Counted from the stretch's first letter, positions 40,181-49,724 are shown. The stretch is DNA of 64,000 nucleotides from CADEED01 sp963839685 (GCA_963839685.1 CAWIVS010000008.1:190290-254289); one strand, 5' to 3'. Made by a program: numbers and translations. The notes: generated by a model from the sequence alone, not told the origin.

Positions 40181-41640
40181 GTGGAGATCAGTCCTGCTGC
40201 TCGCCATTCCGCTCGCCGGCGCTCTTCTGCTGGCCTGTTCGGCGCGCGCCGCTGGGCGCCCGAGGCCAACGTGGCTGATGAGCCTCGCCACGTTCGTAGC
40301 CGCCTGCGCGCTACCGCGCGCGTCATCGGCGAAGGCACGCTGACGCGCGGCCGATGCGCAGTTCTTCATCGATCCGTTCAACGTCTTCCTGGTGGCGCTC
40401 ACAGCCTTCGTGAGCCTCACCACGTCGTTGTTCTCGCGGCCTTACATGCGCATCGAACGCGAACATGGGCGTGTCGGACCGGCGCAGCTGCGCCTCTATC
40501 ACAGCATGTACCAGCTGTTCATCACGGCCATGCTGGTCGCGCTCACCACCAACAACATGGGCCTCATGTGGGTGGCGATGGAGGCGGCCACGCTGTCCAC
40601 CGTGCTGATGGTGACGCTTGTACCGCACACCGGCCAGCCTCGAGGCGGGCTGGAAGTACTTCATCCTCTGCGGCGTGGGCATCGCGCAGGCGCTGTTCGG
40701 CACGATCCTGCTGTACTTCGTGGCGGAGAAAATTGGGTGCCGAGGGCATGAGCGCGCTGCTCTGGACGCACCTCAATGCAGTCAAGGGCCAGCTCGAGCC
40801 GACGGTGCTGGGCCTGGCATTCGTGTTCCTGGTGGTCGGTTACGGAACAAAGGTGGGACTCGCGCCGCTGCACAACTGGCTTCCGGATGCGCATGCGGAA
40901 GGTCCGACGCCGATTTCCGCGGTGCTGTCCGGGCTGCTGCTGAATGTAGCTATCTATGCCGTGGTCCGCTGCAAAGTGCTGGTCGAAGGCTGCGCTGCAA
41001 TCGGCACTGCCTTCGCAGATGCTCATGGGCTTCGGCATGGTATCGGTGGTGCTCGCCGCATTCTTCCTCTGGCGGCAGCGTGACATCAAGCGGTTGTTCG
41101 CCTACTCGTCGATCGAGCACATGGGCATCATCACCTTCGCCTTCGGCATGGGCGGGCCCGTGGCGAACTTCGCCGCACTGCTGCACATGACGGTGCACTC
41201 GTTGACCAAGTCCGCAATCTTCTTCGCGGTCGGGCACGCGGCACAGAAGGCCGGCTACCAGGTCATGGATGAGATCCGCGGACTGGTTACGCTCAGTCCC
41301 GCGGTGGGTTGGGGACTGATGCTCGGCACGCTGGCGATCCTCGGCATGCCGCCATTCGGAGTGTTCGCGAGCGAGTTCCTCATCCTGACCACGGCGATGC
41401 GCGAGCAGCCTTGGGCGACGCCAATCCTGCTGTTGGCGCTCGGAGTCGCATTCGCCGGCAATCTTCCGGCGCGTGCAGCCGATGGTATTCGGCGAAACCA
41501 CCGCGAAGCGCCTGCCGCATCCCCGGCGCTTTTGCCGGTGTTCGCGGACCTGGGACTGGTGCTGGCCCTTGGCCTTTTCATACCTGGCGTACCTCGCCGA
41601 CTGGTATCCGACTGGCGGCGCGGCTATCGCTGGAGACTGA
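40181..41640 (+). CDS. hyfF: HyfF-like antiporter-type subunit (NuoN/NuoL family, several frameshifts)
   Basis: About 487 codons from a GTG start preceded by GGGAGG. The frame shifts several times (near 40215, 40345, 40640, 40735, 40990, 41465). Coherent segments are RSVLLLAIPLAGALLLACSA, FFIDPFNVFLVALTAFVSL, WVAMEAATLSTVLMV (conserved Glu), GYGTKVGLAPLHNWLPDAHA (conserved Lys), RDIKRLFAYSSIEHMGII and GMPPFGVFASEFLI. This is a second antiporter-like proton channel besides HyfB. The stop chosen at 41638-41640 follows LAYLADWYPTGGAAIAGD. Confidence 0.82.
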
Positions 41641-41641
41641 C

Positions 41642-43174
41642 GTGCAGTTGCGCCGCTGGATAGAGCAATCCCTGCCGCTGCGCGGAGCAGCGGGTGCACG
41701 GCGTATCGAGACGACGCCCGACACGTGGCTTGACTGCGCGCGGGACGTGGCGGCGAACGGTGGCCGCCTGCTGGCGCTGTGGGCAGACAGCACAAGCCCC
41801 GTCACGGTGTATGCGGTGCTGATCGCCGAGCCGACGCTGCTGCTGCTCGCGCTGGAGATCAAAGAGACGAGCGCCACGTATCCCAGTCTCGCCGAGCTGT
41901 TTCCGGCCGCGGCCCGCATGCAACGCGCGGCGACGGATCTCGGCGGCATACGTGCGCGCGACTTCGACCAGCGCCCCTGGCTGCGTCACGCAGCCTGGCC
42001 CGACGACTATCTACCGCTCGCCGGCCAGGCTCAGCCCGCGTCGCCACCCGCGGGCCGCACCGACGAGTACCGGTTCGTGCGTGTCGCGGGCGATGGCGTG
42101 CACGAAATCCCGGTCGGACCGGTGCATGCCGGCATCATCGAGCCCGGACACTTCCGCTTCTCCGTGGTCGGCGAGAAAGTGCTCAGGCTCGAGGAGCGGC
42201 TTGGCTACGTGCACAAGGGCATCGAGCAGCGCTTCACCCAGCTCCCGCCAGGCGAGGGTCATCGTCTCGCGGCGCGCGTGTCGGGCGATTCGGCCGTCGC
42301 CGGATTCCTGGGCGTATTGCCAGGCGTACGAGGGGCTGGCGCAGGCCTCGATTCCGGCGCGCGCCGCCTGGCTGCGGGCGCTGGCGCTGGAATCGCGAAC
42401 GCATCGCGAACCATCTCGGAGACCTCGGCGCGCTCGGCAACGATGCCGGATTCGCCTTCGGGCTCTCCCAGTTCTCGCGGCTCAAGGAGCAATGGCTGCG
42501 CGCCACGGCGGTGGCGCTTGGGCAACGATACTTGTTCGATTTCGTGGTACCCGGCGGCGTGTCTATCAATGTGGGGGACGCGGCTCGCGCAGCTGGCGGC
42601 CTGCGCGGCCGACATTGCCGCCGAAAGTGCCGCGTTGCGCGTGATCTACGACGAACATGCCGGCGTGCGCGATCGCTTCGCCGCAGCGGGCACGGTCACG
42701 CCCGAGCTCGCGACACGGCTCGGCCTGTGCGGGCTCGCGGGTCGCGCGAGCGGTCAAGCCTTCGACCTGCGCTGCGACCTGCCCACGATTCCCTACGACG
42801 AGTTGTCGGTGCGCAAGATTTCCAGGCGCGAAGGCGACGTGATGGCGCGCGTCGCGGTGCGCTTCGACGAATTGCAGGAATCGCTGCGGCTGACGGCGGA
42901 AATCGTGCAGCACATTCCTGCGGGCGCATTCCGCGCGGTGTTTCCGCCACCGACGCAGGCGGGCCTGGGGCTCGGACTGGTCGAGGGCTGGCGTGGCCCC
43001 GTACTGGTCGCGCTGAGCATCACGGCGGACGGCCGCATCCAGCGCTGCCATCCACACGACCCTTCCTGGCAGAACTGGCCGGTGCTCGAACACGCCATCA
43101 TCGGCAACATCGTCCCGGACTTCCCGCTCATCAACAAGTCGTTCAACCTTTCGTACAGCGGTCATGATCTCTGA
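41642..43174 (+). CDS. hyfG: HyfG-like large subunit (NuoCD-type) lacking the NiFe-binding cysteines (frameshifted)
   Basis: About 510 codons: an N-terminal NuoC-like 30-kDa domain (to about residue 165) and a NuoD/hydrogenase-large-subunit domain. Shifts near 42305, 42395 and 42580 compensate. In group 4 hydrogenases the active site is held by RxCGxC and DPCxxC. Here these positions read RVSGDS (after HRLAA) and HDPSWQN (before WPVLEHAI), so all four cysteine ligands are absent. Other family features are kept: GPVHAGIIEPGHFRF, RLEERLGYVHKGIE, ERIANHLGDLGALGND and KSFNLSYSGHDL. It cannot be a hydrogenase catalytic subunit. It probably belongs to the energy-converting hydrogenase-related (Ehr) type of complex with an unknown electron partner. 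Confidence 0.85.
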   Translation: MQLRRWIEQSLPLRGAAGARRIETTPDTWLDCARDVAANGGRLLALWADSTSPVTVYAVLIAEPTLLLLALEIKETSATYPSLAELFPAAARMQRAATDLGGIRARDFDQRPWLRHAAWPDDYLPLAGQAQPASPPAGRTDEYRFVRVAGDGVHEIPVGPVHAGIIEPGHFRFSVVGEKVLRLEERLGYVHKGIEQRFTQLPPGEGHRLAARVSGDSAVAGFLGVLPGVRGAGAGLDSGARRLAAGAGAGIANASRTISETSARSATMPDSPSGSPSSRGSRSNGCAPRRWRLGNDTCSISWYPAACLSMWGTRLAQLAACAADIAAESAALRVIYDEHAGVRDRFAAAGTVTPELATRLGLCGLAGRASGQAFDLRCDLPTIPYDELSVRKISRREGDVMARVAVRFDELQESLRLTAEIVQHIPAGAFRAVFPPPTQAGLGLGLVEGWRGPVLVALSITADGRIQRCHPHDPSWQNWPVLEHAIIGNIVPDFPLINKSFNLSYSGHDL

Positions 43175-43177
43175 ACC

Positions 43178-43693
43178 ATGTTGAAAACGCTCCACCGAAT
43201 CTGCCGGGTCGGCATCGTCACCGAGGCGGCTCCGTCGGCCGATGAAGCGCTGCGACTGCGCGATGCGTTGCAGGGGAAGCTGCGCGACATCCTGGGCCGT
43301 GCCCTGTGTATCCGTCATGTCGATGCCGGCTCGTGCAATGGTTGCGAGCTGGAAATTCACGCGCTCCACAATCCGGTGTACAACATCGAAGGCCTCGGCA
43401 TCCGGTTCGTCGCCAGTCCCCGCCATGCCGATCTGCTGTTAGTCACGGGCCCGGTGTCACGCCACATGGAAGTGGCCTTGCGTCGCACATACGAGGCGAC
43501 GCCCGATCCCAAGATGGTGGTCGCGATAGGAGACTGCGGCTGCGGCGGCGGCATTTTCGGCGAGAACTACGCCAGCGCCGGGCGCGTCGCCAACATCATT
43601 CCCGTGGACGTTGCCGTTCCCGGTTGTCCGCCGACTCCCGAGCGCATCCTCGCCGGCATCCTCACGGCGATTTCTTCCCCGGCAAACAAGTGA
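43178..43693 (+). CDS. hyfI: HyfI/NuoB-like iron-sulfur subunit
   Basis: A 171-residue protein in one frame. The proximal 4Fe-4S ligands are complete: GSCNGCELE (two Cys), GDCGCGGG and VPGCPPTPE. It starts three bases after hyfG. The presence of the N2-type cluster site shows that electron transfer is retained although the NiFe site of the partner subunit is lost. No HyfH/NuoI-type ferredoxin subunit is encoded in the cluster. Confidence 0.92.
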   Translation: MLKTLHRICRVGIVTEAAPSADEALRLRDALQGKLRDILGRALCIRHVDAGSCNGCELEIHALHNPVYNIEGLGIRFVASPRHADLLLVTGPVSRHMEVALRRTYEATPDPKMVVAIGDCGCGGGIFGENYASAGRVANIIPVDVAVPGCPPTPERILAGILTAISSPANK

Positions 43694-44551
43694 AGTCGGC
43701 CGAGACAGCGGAAATCCTCGCGATTGAAAGCCCGTGGGTGTACCAGCCTGGCGTGGTGCGCGTGCTGCGGCATGCGACGAGAGTGCCGCGGCGGCGCTGG
43801 TGGAACGCCCGGACTGTGACGGCATGGTGCGACCCTACATTTTCGAGACGCCACACGAGCGGCGCCTGCATTTCACACAGGAAGCCACGCAGAGCGCGAT
43901 GTCACTGCGCGAACCCGACGCGCTGATCGCGCCTTACACGCGCAAGATGATGGCCTTCCTGCTCATGAACCCGAATCCGCGGCATATCCTCATGCTGGGA
44001 CTCGGCGGCGGATCGCTGGCGAAATTCTGTTATCGAAACCTGCCGAAGACCCGGATCACGGTGGTGGAGATCAACACGGAAGTGATTGCGATGCGCGACG
44101 AGTTCCTATTCCACGCGACGACGCGCGCTTTCGTGTCTTGCACGGCGACGGCGCGCAACATCTCGAGGCCATGGAAGGCCAGACCGATGTGCTGCTGGTC
44201 GACGCCTTTGACGCCGACGGGGTCGCGACCTCGCTCACCGACGCGCAGTTTTGCCGGGCCGCGGCTCGCCGCCTCACCGAGCGCGGGGTCGTGGTGATGA
44301 ATCTCTGGGGCAAGACCGAGAGGTATAACGCGGTCCTAAGCCAGGCAGCGACTGCATTTGGCGCGCACGCGCTGCTGGTGTCGGTGAGTGGCGAGCGCAA
44401 CCGGCTGCTGTTCGCCTCGCGCCGCGCGCCGCCGACCTCGATCACCACCGACCTCGAGACCGTCGCCGACCGGTTGCAGCAGATCCTGCAGCTCGACTTT
44501 CCGCGCTACCTGCGCCGCATCTGCCAAGGCCACACGCTGGTCGCGATCTGA
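43690..44551 (+). CDS. Spermidine synthase-like (polyamine aminopropyltransferase fold) protein (two frameshifts)
   Basis: It starts at a GTG overlapping the hyfI stop (GTGA). About 287 codons, with shifts near 43760-43785 and 44115. The nucleotide-binding core is HILMLGLGGGSLAKFC with the acidic ITVVEINTEVI at the end of beta-2; LHGDGAQHL and VLLVDAFDADGVA follow after the second shift, as in spermidine-synthase-like methyltransferase folds. The gatekeeper residues for putrescine are not clear, so the substrate is uncertain. Overlap with the hyf-like operon suggests co-expression. A terminator follows. Confidence 0.8.
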
Positions 44552-44562
44552 CGAGGTCGCTG

Positions 44563-44595
44563 GGGGACGCACTCACTTCAGGTGCGTCCCCTTTT
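44563..44595 (+). terminator. Rho-independent terminator ending the hyf-like operon
   Basis: A ten-base-pair stem with arms GGGGACGCAC (44563-44572) and GTGCGTCCCC (44582-44591), a nine-base loop and four T residues. It lies between the converging aminopropyltransferase-like and phoX genes. Confidence 0.85.
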
Positions 44596-44622
44596 GCTAG
44601 CAAATCAGGAATGTCCCCATTT
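44596..44622. repeat. Dispersed repeat, copy A
   Basis: Runs GCTAG, then AAAT, then AGGAATGTCCCCATTT. The reverse complement of 63496-63521 matches it except for one substitution and one indel. This copy touches the stop codon of phoX. Repeats with the GGGGACA core occur in several gammaproteobacterial intergenic repeat families; the family here is not identified. Confidence 0.7.
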
Positions 44623-46884
44623 AGTCGACGCCGATCACGCCGCCGTCGTCGCGCGTGATCACGATGGTCGCCGAGCGCGGACGCGCCAGCCCGCCATCCG
44701 GCCAGTGACTGCCGAACGCGCCGGTGGCGAAGTTGGGTGCCGTCGTCTCGCCCGGATGCTGGATGTTCACGAACAGCGCGCGCCCGTCCGGCGTCTCGGC
44801 GATGCCGGTGATCTCGCACTCCTTCGGACCCACCAGGAAGCGGCGCACCTTCTTCTCGCCGCCGGTCTTGCCGACGTACGTGGTCACGGTCGAGGTGGCG
44901 GCGCCATCGACGTTGGTGATGGTCCTGGCGCTCGCCATCGCCGGTGCTTGCCCGGCAGCGCCGCGAGCATCATGCAGTTGGTGACGTCGGTGTACGCGCC
45001 GTCATCGGTCTGCAGCCACAGCAGTCCCGGGCTCGCATAACTGAACCAGGCGCCATCCGGGCTCGAGAAGTCGTTGGCATCCGTGAGGCCGGACAGATTC
45101 ACGTTTTCGGGCGACGCCGTAGAACGCGCGCCGAACAGGTACACGTCCCAGTCGAATGACAGCGCGTCGGCATAACCGCCGCCTTCCACCCAGCGAATCA
45201 CGTGGCCATTCGGATTGCCCTTCTGGTCCTGGCCCGTGGTCTTCTTGTCGTTGTAGAAACGCGGGTTGGCGCCGTCCACGGCGGTGATCGGGCGCTGTGA
45301 CGCGGCGTTGTTGGTCAGCGTGAAATACACCTCGCCATTGCGCGAGTTCACCGCGGCCCACTCCGGACGATCCATCTTGGTGGCGCCCACCGCGTCGGCG
45401 GCGAGGCGCATGTTGACCAGCACGTCGGCCTGGCTCGCGAAGGCATAGGCCGGGTTGGCGGCCGTTATCCCGTTGATGCCGAATGTGAGCTCGATCCATT
45501 GGCCGAGCCATCGGGCAGGAACTGCGCCACGTAGAGCGTACCCTCGTCGAGGTACTTGTCGCCCGCGGACATGCCGCCGTAGGCATCGCGCGGATCCCAG
45601 GCGTGCTTCGATACGAACTTGTAGATGTATTCGTTGCGCGAGTCGTCGCCCATGTAGAAGACGATGGGCTCGCCGGCCTTGACCGGTCCAAGCTCCGCGC
45701 CTTCGTGTGCGAAGCGGCCCAGCGCGGTGCGCTTCTTCGGCGTGGAGTTCGGCTCGAACGGATCGATCTCCAGCACCCAGCCGTAGGTGTTGACGCCATT
45801 GCGATAGTCATCGCTGCCGTCGGCCGACACGCCAAGCTTTTCGGTATTCCAGCGGCCGTAGATGTCGTCCGCGGTATCGGGCGTCACGGTCGCCCACAAC
45901 TCGCGGCCATTGCCCGCGACGCCGTAGCGCGCAAGCGCGGTCAGTTCCTTCGCGGTGCGCTTCGGATTGTCGACGGCGGTCGACGCGGCGGAAGTAGCCG
46001 GCGAAGTTTTCTTCGCAGGTGAGATACGTGCCCCAGGGCGTGTAGCCATTGGCGCAGTTGTTGACCGTGCCACGGGTGCGGCGGCCATTCGGCGAATACT
46101 TGGTAATCATGTACTGCGTGCCCGCCGCCGGTCCCGACAGCTTGATGTCGGTGAGCGTGTGGATGCGGCGGTTGTAACGCGAGCGCTGCTGGTAGTCCCA
46201 GTCGACACTGCGTCCGGGCTTGTAGCGGCGACGGAAGCAGGCGCTCCAGTCCTCGCGACGGCGGCCCTTCTCGCGCACGATCTCGATGACGCTGACGCCG
46301 TGGATGAAGAACTCGCGCTGCACTTCTTCCGGAACCGTGCGCACGCTGTTGACGATGGTCTGCCCCGTCGGATGCAGGAAAGCGGGCGTGATGGCCTCGT
46401 GATTCATGCACAGCAGGCCGCGCGCCGAGTAGTACGGGCTGTAGCGACCATTCGCTCCCATGCCGAAGAAATACATGCCGTCATGATGGTCGCCGGCGCG
46501 ATAGACGAAGGTCGCCGGATTGTCGGTGCCGTCGTTGGCGTAGTCGGACACGTGGCGCGCGATCGGATCGCCGAGTGCGTAGAGCACGTCGTAGCTGTAT
46601 CCCTGCGGCAGCGTGACTGCATCTTCGAGGTTCTTGGCGACCGGATTAAAATTCAGCTTGAGCGGACGATAGGCGTTGCCGTAGCCACCGCCATTTCCAC
46701 CCCCGTAACCTCCGCCGCCCTGGGCGTTGGCCTTTTCCGCCGCCGCCGCGCCCACGGCCACCAGCGCAGCAGCGCCGGCCACATTGCCGAACATCTCGCG
46801 GCGCGAGACGCGTTTGGTCAGGACGGATTCAAAAGTCGGATTGCCGGATTCATTGGTGTCGTTATTGTCATGCTCATGTGACAT
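44621..46884 (-). CDS. phoX: PhoX-family (DUF839) alkaline phosphatase, Tat exported (frameshifted)
   Basis: About 754 codons with shifts near 46010-46030, 45490 and 44945. The Tat signal is KRVSRREMFGNVAGAAALVAVGAAAA, and a Gly/Tyr-rich linker follows. PhoX hallmarks include GRYSPYYSARGLLCMNHE, VNNCANGYTPWGTYLTCEENFAGYF (the calcium/iron site Cys and Glu) and the C-terminal CEITGIAETPDGRALFVNIQHPGE. Such enzymes hydrolyse phosphate monoesters in the periplasm using calcium and iron. No Pho box was recognised upstream, so phosphate control is only presumed from the family. Confidence 0.85.
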
Positions 46885-47105
46885 GCGTGTATCCCCGTGC
46901 TGGCATTGGCTGGCAGGAGCGGGAAACTAACGAACACTTATTGCAGAAAAAGGACAGTGGCGATCGGTGTCAGGCCGGCGCGTAGCCGTGGCACCCGACA
47001 CATCTCGGCAACGCCATCGACGTCGCGGATCCGCTACGCACTATCACGTGCTGCCGAACTCTCCCGGCGCGCGCATGATTGCGGGAGAGTCGTCAGAAGC
47101 CGTCC

Positions 47106-47585
47106 ATGATGCTGAATCGCCTGACATTCCGGATGGTCATCATCGCGACACTGTCCGCGCCCTCAGTGGGCCTCGGTGACTGCCCCGTGACGCTGGCCTC
47201 GGAGTCGCCCGTCATCCCGCCGGGGAAAAGCGTGGGAGACTGGTACGGCAGCGAGTCACTCGCTGTGCACCTGCCACAAAATGGGAAGTGGACGGGCCTC
47301 GGTTCCACGCACCGCTTTCGCGACAAGTTGTGGTTCTGGCGGCGCGGCTATGACTCGAATTTTGAGGCACGCCCGAAGCTGTTGCTCGAAGGCAGGAAGT
47401 TGTCAGGCGAGGTCGCCGAGCAAGTCCGCGTCGACAAGGCCACGAATGCCCAGGGCCGGGGTTGGGACAATATGCTGATGCTCGTGGAATTCCCGAGCGC
47501 TGGCTGCTGGCGCGTGAACGTCACCTATGTGAACGCCGGGATCGAGCAGGAGATCACCTTCGTCGTCGACGTCGGCGATCACTGA
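47106..47585 (+). CDS. Hypothetical secreted protein
   Basis: About 159 residues from MMLNRLTFRM. A short signal peptide ends near SVGLGDC. The mature domain is beta-rich, with GKSVGDWYGSESLAVHLP, RFRDKLWFWRRGYDSNF and a C-terminal AGCWRVNVTYVNAGIEQEITF typical of an immunoglobulin-like or cupredoxin-like sandwich. I do not recognise the family. It lies just before the left edge of the integron array and has normal GC content. Confidence 0.7.
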   Translation: MMLNRLTFRMVIIATLSAPSVGLGDCPVTLASESPVIPPGKSVGDWYGSESLAVHLPQNGKWTGLGSTHRFRDKLWFWRRGYDSNFEARPKLLLEGRKLSGEVAEQVRVDKATNAQGRGWDNMLMLVEFPSAGCWRVNVTYVNAGIEQEITFVVDVGDH

Positions 47586-47611
47586 AGCGGCCTATTCTAT
47601 CCACGCGCCGT

Positions 47612-47695
47612 TCAGCGCCGGATGCGCTGCACCAGGTTCAGCGCCTCCGCAAGCACCTTCAAGGTCAGCGCGCGCTGCGCGTGCCACGTGTCGTA
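47612..47695 (-). pseudogene. Remnant of a NodT-type efflux outer-membrane gene (3-prime end only)
   Basis: The minus strand reads DTWHAQRALTLKVLAEALNL then VQRI and a stop. This aligns with the C-terminus of the intact NodT gene at 52578 (DMYDAQRALIVTRLAGAANL then VQLY), about half identical. Upstream coding sequence is missing. The divergence means it derives from a different efflux locus rather than a recent copy. It marks the left boundary of the cassette array. Confidence 0.7.
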
Positions 47696-47886
47696 TAACT
47701 AGTTCGGAGTCGTTTGACTGCATTCACAGGCATGTGGTCTAGTAAAAACAATGACATGCCCGAGCCGTGAGAATGTTATATGGCGAAATTGACGTGTTTC
47801 GTTGCAGCTTTCGGCCGTCTAATTAAGAGTTAGGCTGTCACGGATCGAGGTTCTCCTCAGACTAGCCTGTCGATCAGCCGTCTGCC

Positions 47887-48198
47887 GTGCTTCTCATCGT
47901 CCTTATTCCAATCGCTTGGTTTTGCACTTCGACTGGATGTGGCGTCTCGCCAATTACGAATAGGCCAAACCGCTCTCGCGTAATTGTCCCTGGGCATGGC
48001 GAACATTGGCGATATTTGCTTTTGGCAATTACGTTGTTGTGTTCTCTCGAAGGGAGCGACGATTCTGTACTGCTTGGCCCGCCGTTGGCGAAGTGGCATT
48101 CGTCATCACCTAGCGTCTGGCGAGTCGAATACGCTTGGTCGGCTCGTAATGCCGGAGATGCCCCTAACAATTCGCTGGAGCGCACGCGTGAGGAATAA
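47887..48198 (+). CDS. Cassette 1: small secreted or membrane protein, unknown
   Basis: A 103-residue product from a GTG start. The N-terminus is hydrophobic (MLLIVLIPIAWFCTSTGCGV) and could be a signal or lipoprotein-like segment. The rest is unremarkable. The C-terminus PNNSLERTREE is read from the first half of attC1, the usual way cassette genes end. No homologue recognised. Confidence 0.6.
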   Translation: MLLIVLIPIAWFCTSTGCGVSPITNRPNRSRVIVPGHGEHWRYLLLAITLLCSLEGSDDSVLLGPPLAKWHSSSPSVWRVEYAWSARNAGDAPNNSLERTREE

Positions 48199-48247
48199 AG
48201 TGCCAAGTTCATACAACAGCGCGCGCGGCGTCAGCTCAACCGTAGGC
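48162..48247 (+). repeat. attC site 1
   Basis: R'' CCCTAAC to R' CGTAGGC, 86 bases. The R' box lacks one T of the expected GTTAGGC, either a real mutation or a base-calling indel. The internal GAGCGC arm is present; its partner is imperfect (GCGTCAGCTC). Confidence 0.85.
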
Positions 48248-48251
48248 GGCT

Positions 48252-48579
48252 ATGAGAGGTCAGCGCATTTTGCTAAGTGCCTTTGTTCTGCCCTTAGTCG
48301 GAGCAGCCTCTCTAGCACTTGCCGGAGACAAGATTTAGTGAGTGGGCGCCGCCGGACGGCTTTGTCCCGAACAAGGAAACCGCCATTCGCATCGCCGTGG
48401 CCGTGTGGGAGCCGATTTACGGTGTCGCTCAAATCGCGGCCCAGAAGCCATACCGCGCGCGGCTTGAGAAGGGCATTTGGGTTGTCGAAGGCACACTGCA
48501 TTCTGAGCTTGGCGGGGTCGCAATTGCCGAGATTGCCAAGAGCGATGGCCGAGTGCTTCGGGTAAGTCATGGCAGGTAG
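48252..48579 (+). CDS. Cassette 2: NTF2-fold immunity-type protein with signal peptide (one frameshift)
   Basis: It starts MRGQRILLSAFVLPLVGAAS, a Sec signal, five bases after attC1. A one-base shift in the run near 48325-48340 interrupts the gene, after which it reads FVPNKETAIRIAVAVWEPIY, then a variable loop, WVVEGTLHSELGGVAIAEIA and DGRVLRVSHGR. This is the characteristic pattern of the NTF2_fold_imm domain (Pfam PF15631) associated with polymorphic toxin immunity. About 108 residues. The signal peptide indicates it acts in the periplasm. No toxin gene is linked. Alternatively it is a general NTF2-like periplasmic protein. Confidence 0.75.
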
Positions 48580-48581
48580 CC

Positions 48582-48669
48582 GCCTAGCACTTCGCTGGAG
48601 CGGACGCGTGAGAGATAAAGTGCCAAGCTCATACCACGGCGGTCGCGCCGCTCAGCTCAACCGTTAGGC
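48582..48669 (+). repeat. attC site 2
   Basis: R'' GCCTAGC to R' GTTAGGC, 88 bases, with arms GAGCGG and CCGCTC. The R'' box has G in place of the second A of the AAC consensus. Confidence 0.9.
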
Positions 48670-48675
48670 GCAATC

Positions 48676-49112
48676 ATGCCCAGCGGCATTGCTAAGTTCG
48701 CTCGTCATAGTTGAAGTTGTCTTGTGCTTCGCGCTTCCGGGCTACTTCTTGTTCTGGGGCCTGATTACGCTGCCGGTTTTGTTTAAGGTTGCTACAAGCG
48801 GCGCAGGATGTTGCGGTAATTCATGTCCTGAGCACATTTGGGGGCTGCCTGGGAATCTGGGCAGTTATCAAAGCGCTTCGCTTCTATCTCGCTCGGCGCC
48901 CCACAGCAGCGCCGAATTGGACGATTATCGTGCTTTTCGGTCTCGCGGGTATCGTTTCAATCTGGGCTGAGATGACTGGTAAGTTCGCTGGGTTTGACCT
49001 CGATTGGTTCTCGGGATTTTCAATGATTGCGCCGACCGTTTGCGCGATTCACATCCTCTATTTAGCAATGCGCAAGCCGCACAGCGGGCCCGCTGAATTG
49101 ACTGCCGCCTAA
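48676..49112 (+). CDS. Cassette 3: integral membrane protein, unknown (frameshifted)
   Basis: It begins at ATG 48676 (with a shift within the first codons) or TTG 48689 and changes frame near 48795-48810. The product has about four transmembrane helices: LSSLVIVEVVLCFALPGYFL, HVLSTFGGCLGIWAVIKALR, WTIIVLFGLAGIVSIWAEMT and SMIAPTVCAIHILYLAMR. About 145 residues. It ends just before attC3. Function unknown; small membrane proteins are frequent in cassettes. Confidence 0.65.
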
Positions 49113-49196
49113 CAAATCGCTGGAGCGCACGCGTGGAAGATAAAGTGCCAAGCCCAAACCGCCAGCAGCGCGCGGCGCTCAGCTCAATCGTTAGGC
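49107..49196 (+). repeat. attC site 3
   Basis: R'' GCCTAAC to R' GTTAGGC, 90 bases, with arms GAGCGC and GCGCTC. Both boxes fit the consensus RYYYAAC and GTTRRRY exactly. Confidence 0.95.
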
Positions 49197-49203
49197 GGAC
49201 CAG

Positions 49204-49713
49204 ATGCGCGATCAACTTCGCACGTTGGCAACTGTAGGGATCGCGCTCGTCGGCGGTAGCTGCGTGCCGCACTTCTTCGAAGGGCATGTCGCGGTTCTTT
49301 TACCGTCGCCGGCTATCTCCGTCAGTGAAGAGAGTAGCGATTGGGGTGACTGTTACCGGCGATTTAGCAGCGTTCCGACCGTGTACCGAATAGAGCGGCC
49401 TGCCTACGCGCTAATCTTGGTTCACGGGCAACGTTATTGGGCAGAGTTCTTTCTTGTCGCGCGCAATCGTTCTGGGCAAGAGCTCGGAGTAAACGGTCCA
49501 TTTGTTTCTCCCGTCCGGTATAGATCGGGGGGTGACATGCGACGCTTGAGCGAAAGTCGCGGCGTTTTGCCAAGCCACGAGACCTCTATTCTTGACGCAT
49601 CGAAAAGTCCATTGGTGATCACAATTACTGACGGTTCTGGCAGGACACTTGGATCGGAGACAGTCTCATTTCGGGTTGAATCAGTTGCATGTTCTGAAAC
49701 TGATTCCATATAG
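49204..49713 (+). CDS. Cassette 4: hypothetical exported protein
   Basis: A 169-residue protein starting MRDQLRTLATVGIALVGGSC, a signal-like N-terminus with a Cys at residue 20, although the GGSC preceding it is not a canonical lipobox. The mature part looks beta-rich (FFLVARNRSGQELGVNGPFV, PLVITITDGSGRTLGSETVS). Unknown family. It begins seven bases after attC3 R', typical cassette spacing. Confidence 0.75.
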   Translation: MRDQLRTLATVGIALVGGSCVPHFFEGHVAVLLPSPAISVSEESSDWGDCYRRFSSVPTVYRIERPAYALILVHGQRYWAEFFLVARNRSGQELGVNGPFVSPVRYRSGGDMRRLSESRGVLPSHETSILDASKSPLVITITDGSGRTLGSETVSFRVESVACSETDSI

Positions 49714-49724
49714 CTCGCGAGCTC

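Noticed and set aside
36538..43693. A functional group 4 [NiFe] hydrogenase or formate hydrogenlyase
   Set aside because: All four active-site cysteines are replaced in the large subunit, and no formate dehydrogenase, HyfH or maturation genes are present.
47829..47835. A definite attI site at the left end of the array
   Set aside because: Only the 7-base GTTAGGC box is present, and no integrase or further attI features can be recognised in the 130 bases before it.
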